Positions 8,853 to 11,431 of a stretch of 11,431 nucleotides of DNA are shown piece by piece. The translations under genes were made by a program, and so were the position numbers. Each line of letters opens with the position of its first letter. Within the stretch, counting starts at the first letter, position 1. Under the pieces are notes generated by a model that had not been told where the DNA came from, ran no database searches, and was given only the letters and a program-made list of their open reading frames with translations. Origin of the DNA: Verrucomicrobiota bacterium (lineage in GTDB: Bacteria; Verrucomicrobiota; Verrucomicrobiia; Opitutales; Opitutaceae); contig JAEZAD010000118.1 of assembly GCA_023430565.1 (NCBI GenBank), forward strand, positions 1 through 11,431, in the 5' to 3' direction.

Positions 8853-8872
8853 GGTCGGACGGATCTCCGACC
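8853..8872 (+). terminator. Stem-loop just after fecR
   Basis: Two bases after the FecR stop codon, GGTCGGA (8853-8859) pairs perfectly with TCCGACC (8866-8872) across a six-base loop. Only a weak T-run follows (8878-8880), so it is a poor classical intrinsic terminator. It could instead attenuate read-through into the receptor gene or stabilise the sigma-fecR message. Confidence 0.35.
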
Positions 8873-8901
8873 CGCCCTTTCATCTCCACCGCACTCCCAA
8901 G

Positions 8902-8911
8902 CGGTCGGAAC
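8902..8911 (+). promoter_or_regulatory. Possible operator or ECF -35-like element upstream of the receptor gene
   Basis: CGGTCGGAAC occurs here, 50 bases after an identical CGGTCGGA at 8852-8859. Its GGAAC end resembles many ECF -35 elements. No convincing -10 partner at ECF spacing was found before the receptor start at 9012, so this is a weak suggestion for where the sigma factor might act. Confidence 0.15.
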
Positions 8912-9011
8912 GCCCATCAATGGCGAGTGTGACGTTGCGCTGGCGTCGAACGATCCCTTCTGCTGGATCACGTCCGCCCCCCGCCGTGTCGGCGTTTCCT
9001 AATCCCCCTTC

Positions 9012-11431
9012 ATGAAGAACCGCTTTTTCGCACGCCTTCCGCGTCCGATCCTCCGCGTCGTCTTCTTCTGCCTTCTCTCCATCACCGCCTTTTCCGCCGA
9101 GGCCACCCAGTCCTTCGATATTCCCGCCGGCGACGCCCCCGACACCCTCGCCGCCTTCGCGCGCCAATCCGGCGAACAACTCGTCTACCTCGTCGACAAC
9201 GTCCGCGGCCACACCACCCAGCCCGTCCGCGGTCAACTCACCCCCGCCGCCGCGCTCCAGCAGATGCTCGCCGGCACCCCGCTCACCGTTCACCGCGACG
9301 GCCCCGACGGTCCCATGTCCGTCTCCCGCCCACCGGAATCGACTTCTCTCCAACCTCCCTCGCGTAGCGGCGAGCACCAGCGAGCCGAATCCTCCCCCGA
9401 CCTCGTCATCCTCCCCGAATTCACCGTCTCCGAGCACCCCGTCGACCGCTACCGCGCCGCCGATGCCATCTCCGCCGTCCGCGTCCGCGCCGCCTTGATC
9501 GACACCCCGAGCTCCATCTCCGTCCTCACCCGCGAAAACATCGACGACCTCGCCCCCACCCGGATCTTCGACGTCGTCCGCTACGTCGCCGGTGTCCAGG
9601 AGGGCCGCGGTATCCAGTTTCAGGATCGCATGATCCTCCGCGGCTTCGAATCCAACGGCCAGCGCACCGTCGACAACTTCCTCCAGCCCGACGACGCCGA
9701 CAACATCGACGAAGCCATCATCGAGCGCATCGAAATTTCCAAAGGCCCTAACGCCATCCTCTCCCCCGCCGGCGCCCCCGGCGGCTCCATCAACGTCATC
9801 ACCAAATCCCCTCTCTTCCGCCGTCAACGCAGCCTCACAGCCCAGCTCGGCCTCTTCGACGCCCAGAAAATTTCCTTCGATCTCACCGACGCGTTTTCCG
9901 ACGAAAGCCCCTTCGCCTACCGTCTCGTCGGCTCCCTTCAGGATTCCCGCCGCTACTGGTCCAACGACGCCCGCCTCCGCAACCGCGTCCTCGCCCCGAT
10001 GCTCTCGTATCGGATTTCCGGCGACACCCAGCTCACCGTCAAACTCATCGCCGCCGAACACTGGATCTTCCGCGAACCGCTCCTGATCCTCCACCCCGAC
10101 GTCAACGCCGCCACCGACGACCCGTTCCTCGCCCCCGGCCTCTCTCGCCGCGGCCTCAACGGCATCCAGCCCTGGAGCCACGTCGGCACGCACAGCGCCG
10201 ATCTTTCCGCCCTCCTCACCAGCAACCTGGCCGAAAACATCAGCCTCCGCGTCGCCGCGCACGGCCGCTACTATTACGAGGATTCCACCCAGGAGTTCCT
10301 CTCCACGCCTTCGCTCACCGAGCGCTACAATCCTTTCACCGGCGAGCTCACCCAGGATCACGTCTGGACCTTCGATCCCGCCGTCAACACCTACGTCGCC
10401 ACCTTCTCGCCCTTCTTCGATCCCGCCAACATCCCCGTCCGCGGCGACAAGCAGGCCACGCGCCGCCGCCTCGCCAATTTCCAAACCGACCTCGCCGCCC
10501 GCCATCGCTTCGGCGACATCTCCTCCCAAACCATCGCGGGCTTCGGCCTCTCCCGCCGCCTCGGTCGCGGCCGCGGCTACAGCGGCACGCTTCCCGGCAT
10601 CGATCTCAGCCAGCCCGACCTCGCCGCCGTTCCCGCTTGGTCCTCCACGCCCACGCTCGACTACGACAACCGCTTCACGAACTGGCAGGTCTACCTCAAC
10701 CAGCGCCTCACTTTCTTCGACGACCGCCTTCAGACCACCGCCGGTATCCTGCATTACGATACGAGCACCTGGGTCCGCAATCACATCACCGGCGCCGCCC
10801 CCGGCGTGCTCGACGACAGCAAGCGCATGTGGATGGCCAGCGTCCTCGTAAAACCGCGCCCCAATCTCTCGTTCTACTACAGTCACTCCACCAACTCCTC
10901 CCCCATCATCGCCAACGACGTCGCCCTCTGGCGCGACGGCGTGCAGGACGAAATCGGCCTCAAAACCGAGTTCTTCCATCAACGCCTCTCCTTCAACGCC
11001 GCCTGGTTCGAAATCTCCCAGACCAACGTCTCCGTCCCCAACCCCGCCCGCCAAACCGACCCCGCCGCCCCCGAATCGCTCGTCTCCGATCTCGGCAACC
11101 GCGGCCTCGAGCTCGAGCTCGTCGGCGGTCTCACGCCCAACCTCTCCGTCATCGCCACCTTCAGCCACCTGCGCATGCGCGACAGCCTCGGCCGCCGCGT
11201 TCGCGCCGTCGCCGACCGCTCCACCGCCCTTCTGCTCAACTATCGTCTCCGCCAAACTTTCGAAGGCCTCGCGATCACCGCCGGCGCCAGCTACAGCAGC
11301 CGCCGCGCGGGCGATACCCCGATCGATTTCACCCCGCTCAACGTCGTCGGCCAGACGAGCTTTTTCCTGAAGCCCTACTACGTCACCACGCTCGGCCTTT
11401 CCTACCGCCCCGACGACCGCTGGCTCTTCCG
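9012..11431 (+). CDS. TonB-dependent outer-membrane receptor with N-terminal STN signalling domain, 3'-partial
   Basis: At least 806 residues, cut off by the window end before the final barrel strands. The start is well bounded: an in-frame TAA at 9000-9002 lies just upstream of ATG 9012-9014, which leads into a signal peptide (MKNRFFARLPRPILRVVFFC and on, cleavage near SAEA). Residues about 33-106 are an STN domain (FDIPAGDAPDTLAAFARQSG; later RGQLTPAAALQQML), the periplasmic part that contacts FecR in FecA-type transducers. A repeat-containing linker (about 107-130) precedes a TonB-box-like LPEFTVSE (134-141). The plug domain (about 160-268) has DTPSSISVLTREN, RMILRGF, IERIEISKGPNAIL and GGSINVITK. 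The rest is a beta-barrel. The plug style resembles siderophore-type receptors; the ligand is unknown and could be an iron chelate or a glycan. With the sigma factor and FecR just upstream it forms a cell-surface signalling set. No SusD-like partner is seen. Confidence 0.95.
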   Translation, partial: MKNRFFARLPRPILRVVFFCLLSITAFSAEATQSFDIPAGDAPDTLAAFARQSGEQLVYLVDNVRGHTTQPVRGQLTPAAALQQMLAGTPLTVHRDGPDGPMSVSRPPESTSLQPPSRSGEHQRAESSPDLVILPEFTVSEHPVDRYRAADAISAVRVRAALIDTPSSISVLTRENIDDLAPTRIFDVVRYVAGVQEGRGIQFQDRMILRGFESNGQRTVDNFLQPDDADNIDEAIIERIEISKGPNAILSPAGAPGGSINVITKSPLFRRQRSLTAQLGLFDAQKISFDLTDAFSDESPFAYRLVGSLQDSRRYWSNDARLRNRVLAPMLSYRISGDTQLTVKLIAAEHWIFREPLLILHPDVNAATDDPFLAPGLSRRGLNGIQPWSHVGTHSADLSALLTSNLAENISLRVAAHGRYYYEDSTQEFLSTPSLTERYNPFTGELTQDHVWTFDPAVNTYVATFSPFFDPANIPVRGDKQATRRRLANFQTDLAARHRFGDISSQTIAGFGLSRRLGRGRGYSGTLPGIDLSQPDLAAVPAWSSTPTLDYDNRFTNWQVYLNQRLTFFDDRLQTTAGILHYDTSTWVRNHITGAAPGVLDDSKRMWMASVLVKPRPNLSFYYSHSTNSSPIIANDVALWRDGVQDEIGLKTEFFHQRLSFNAAWFEISQTNVSVPNPARQTDPAAPESLVSDLGNRGLELELVGGLTPNLSVIATFSHLRMRDSLGRRVRAVADRSTALLLNYRLRQTFEGLAITAGASYSSRRAGDTPIDFTPLNVVGQTSFFLKPYYVTTLGLSYRPDDRWLF
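9363..9388 (+). repeat. 26-base dispersed repeat, copy 2 (in receptor linker)
   Basis: Matches 440-465 at 25 of 26 bases. Here it is read in a different frame, as R-S-G-E-H-Q-R-A starting at residue 118, between the STN domain and the TonB-box-like segment. A shorter C-rich stretch (TCCTCCCCC, 9391-9399) follows it, recalling the poly-C tract after copy 1. Confidence 0.75.

Noticed and set aside
7678..8889. A 403-codon minus-strand reading frame opposite fecR
   Set aside because: It is a low-complexity Gly/Asp/Glu product antisense to a well-matched FecR gene.
8880..11255. A 791-codon minus-strand reading frame opposite the receptor gene
   Set aside because: It is Gly/Val/Glu/Asp-rich with no recognisable fold or signal, and fully overlaps a clear TonB-dependent receptor; it is a composition artefact.

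Overview
The window looks like a stretch of a GC-rich Gram-negative chromosome, most plausibly from Verrucomicrobiota, family Opitutaceae or a close relative. That placement is an inference. It rests on very high GC content, few recognisable Shine-Dalgarno sites, exported glycosidases beside a FecI/FecR/TonB-receptor set, and the sequence style of the receptor and serine hydrolase. No RNA gene, CRISPR array or insertion sequence was seen.

Layout from left to right. (1) Positions 3-642: the 3' part of a yceH (UPF0502/DUF480) gene. Its last segment is thrown out of frame by a run of 43 cytosines at 466-508, and a short repeat sits immediately before that run. (2) 722-2335 (+): an exported serine beta-lactamase-fold hydrolase with two tandem C-terminal DUF3471-type domains. 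(3) 2349-4733 (-): an exported GH78-type alpha-L-rhamnosidase. (4) 4874-7108 (-): an exported, poorly characterised protein resembling six-hairpin glycosidases. (5) A divergent control region at about 7109-7286. (6) 7287-7850 (+): an ECF sigma factor of FecI type. (7) 7840-8850 (+): its FecR-like anti-sigma/sensor partner, overlapping the sigma gene by 11 bases. (8) 9012 to the right edge (+): a TonB-dependent outer-membrane receptor with an N-terminal STN signalling domain, cut off by the window end.

How the genes may work together. Sigma factor, FecR and an STN-bearing receptor are the three parts of a trans-envelope cell-surface signalling system: ligand binding at the receptor is passed through STN and FecR to release the sigma factor. 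The two exported glycosidases are transcribed divergently from the sigma gene across a short shared region. This suggests, without proving it, a rhamnose-containing glycan utilisation locus controlled by outer-membrane sensing. The alternative is a siderophore-type receptor system that happens to sit beside glycosidases.

The most unusual DNA signals are the 43-C tract that breaks yceH and a 26-base repeat (25/26 matches). The repeat occurs once in yceH and once in the receptor gene, each time in an interdomain linker and in a different reading frame. The plus strand is C-rich throughout, whichever way the genes point, which explains several long spurious antisense reading frames.
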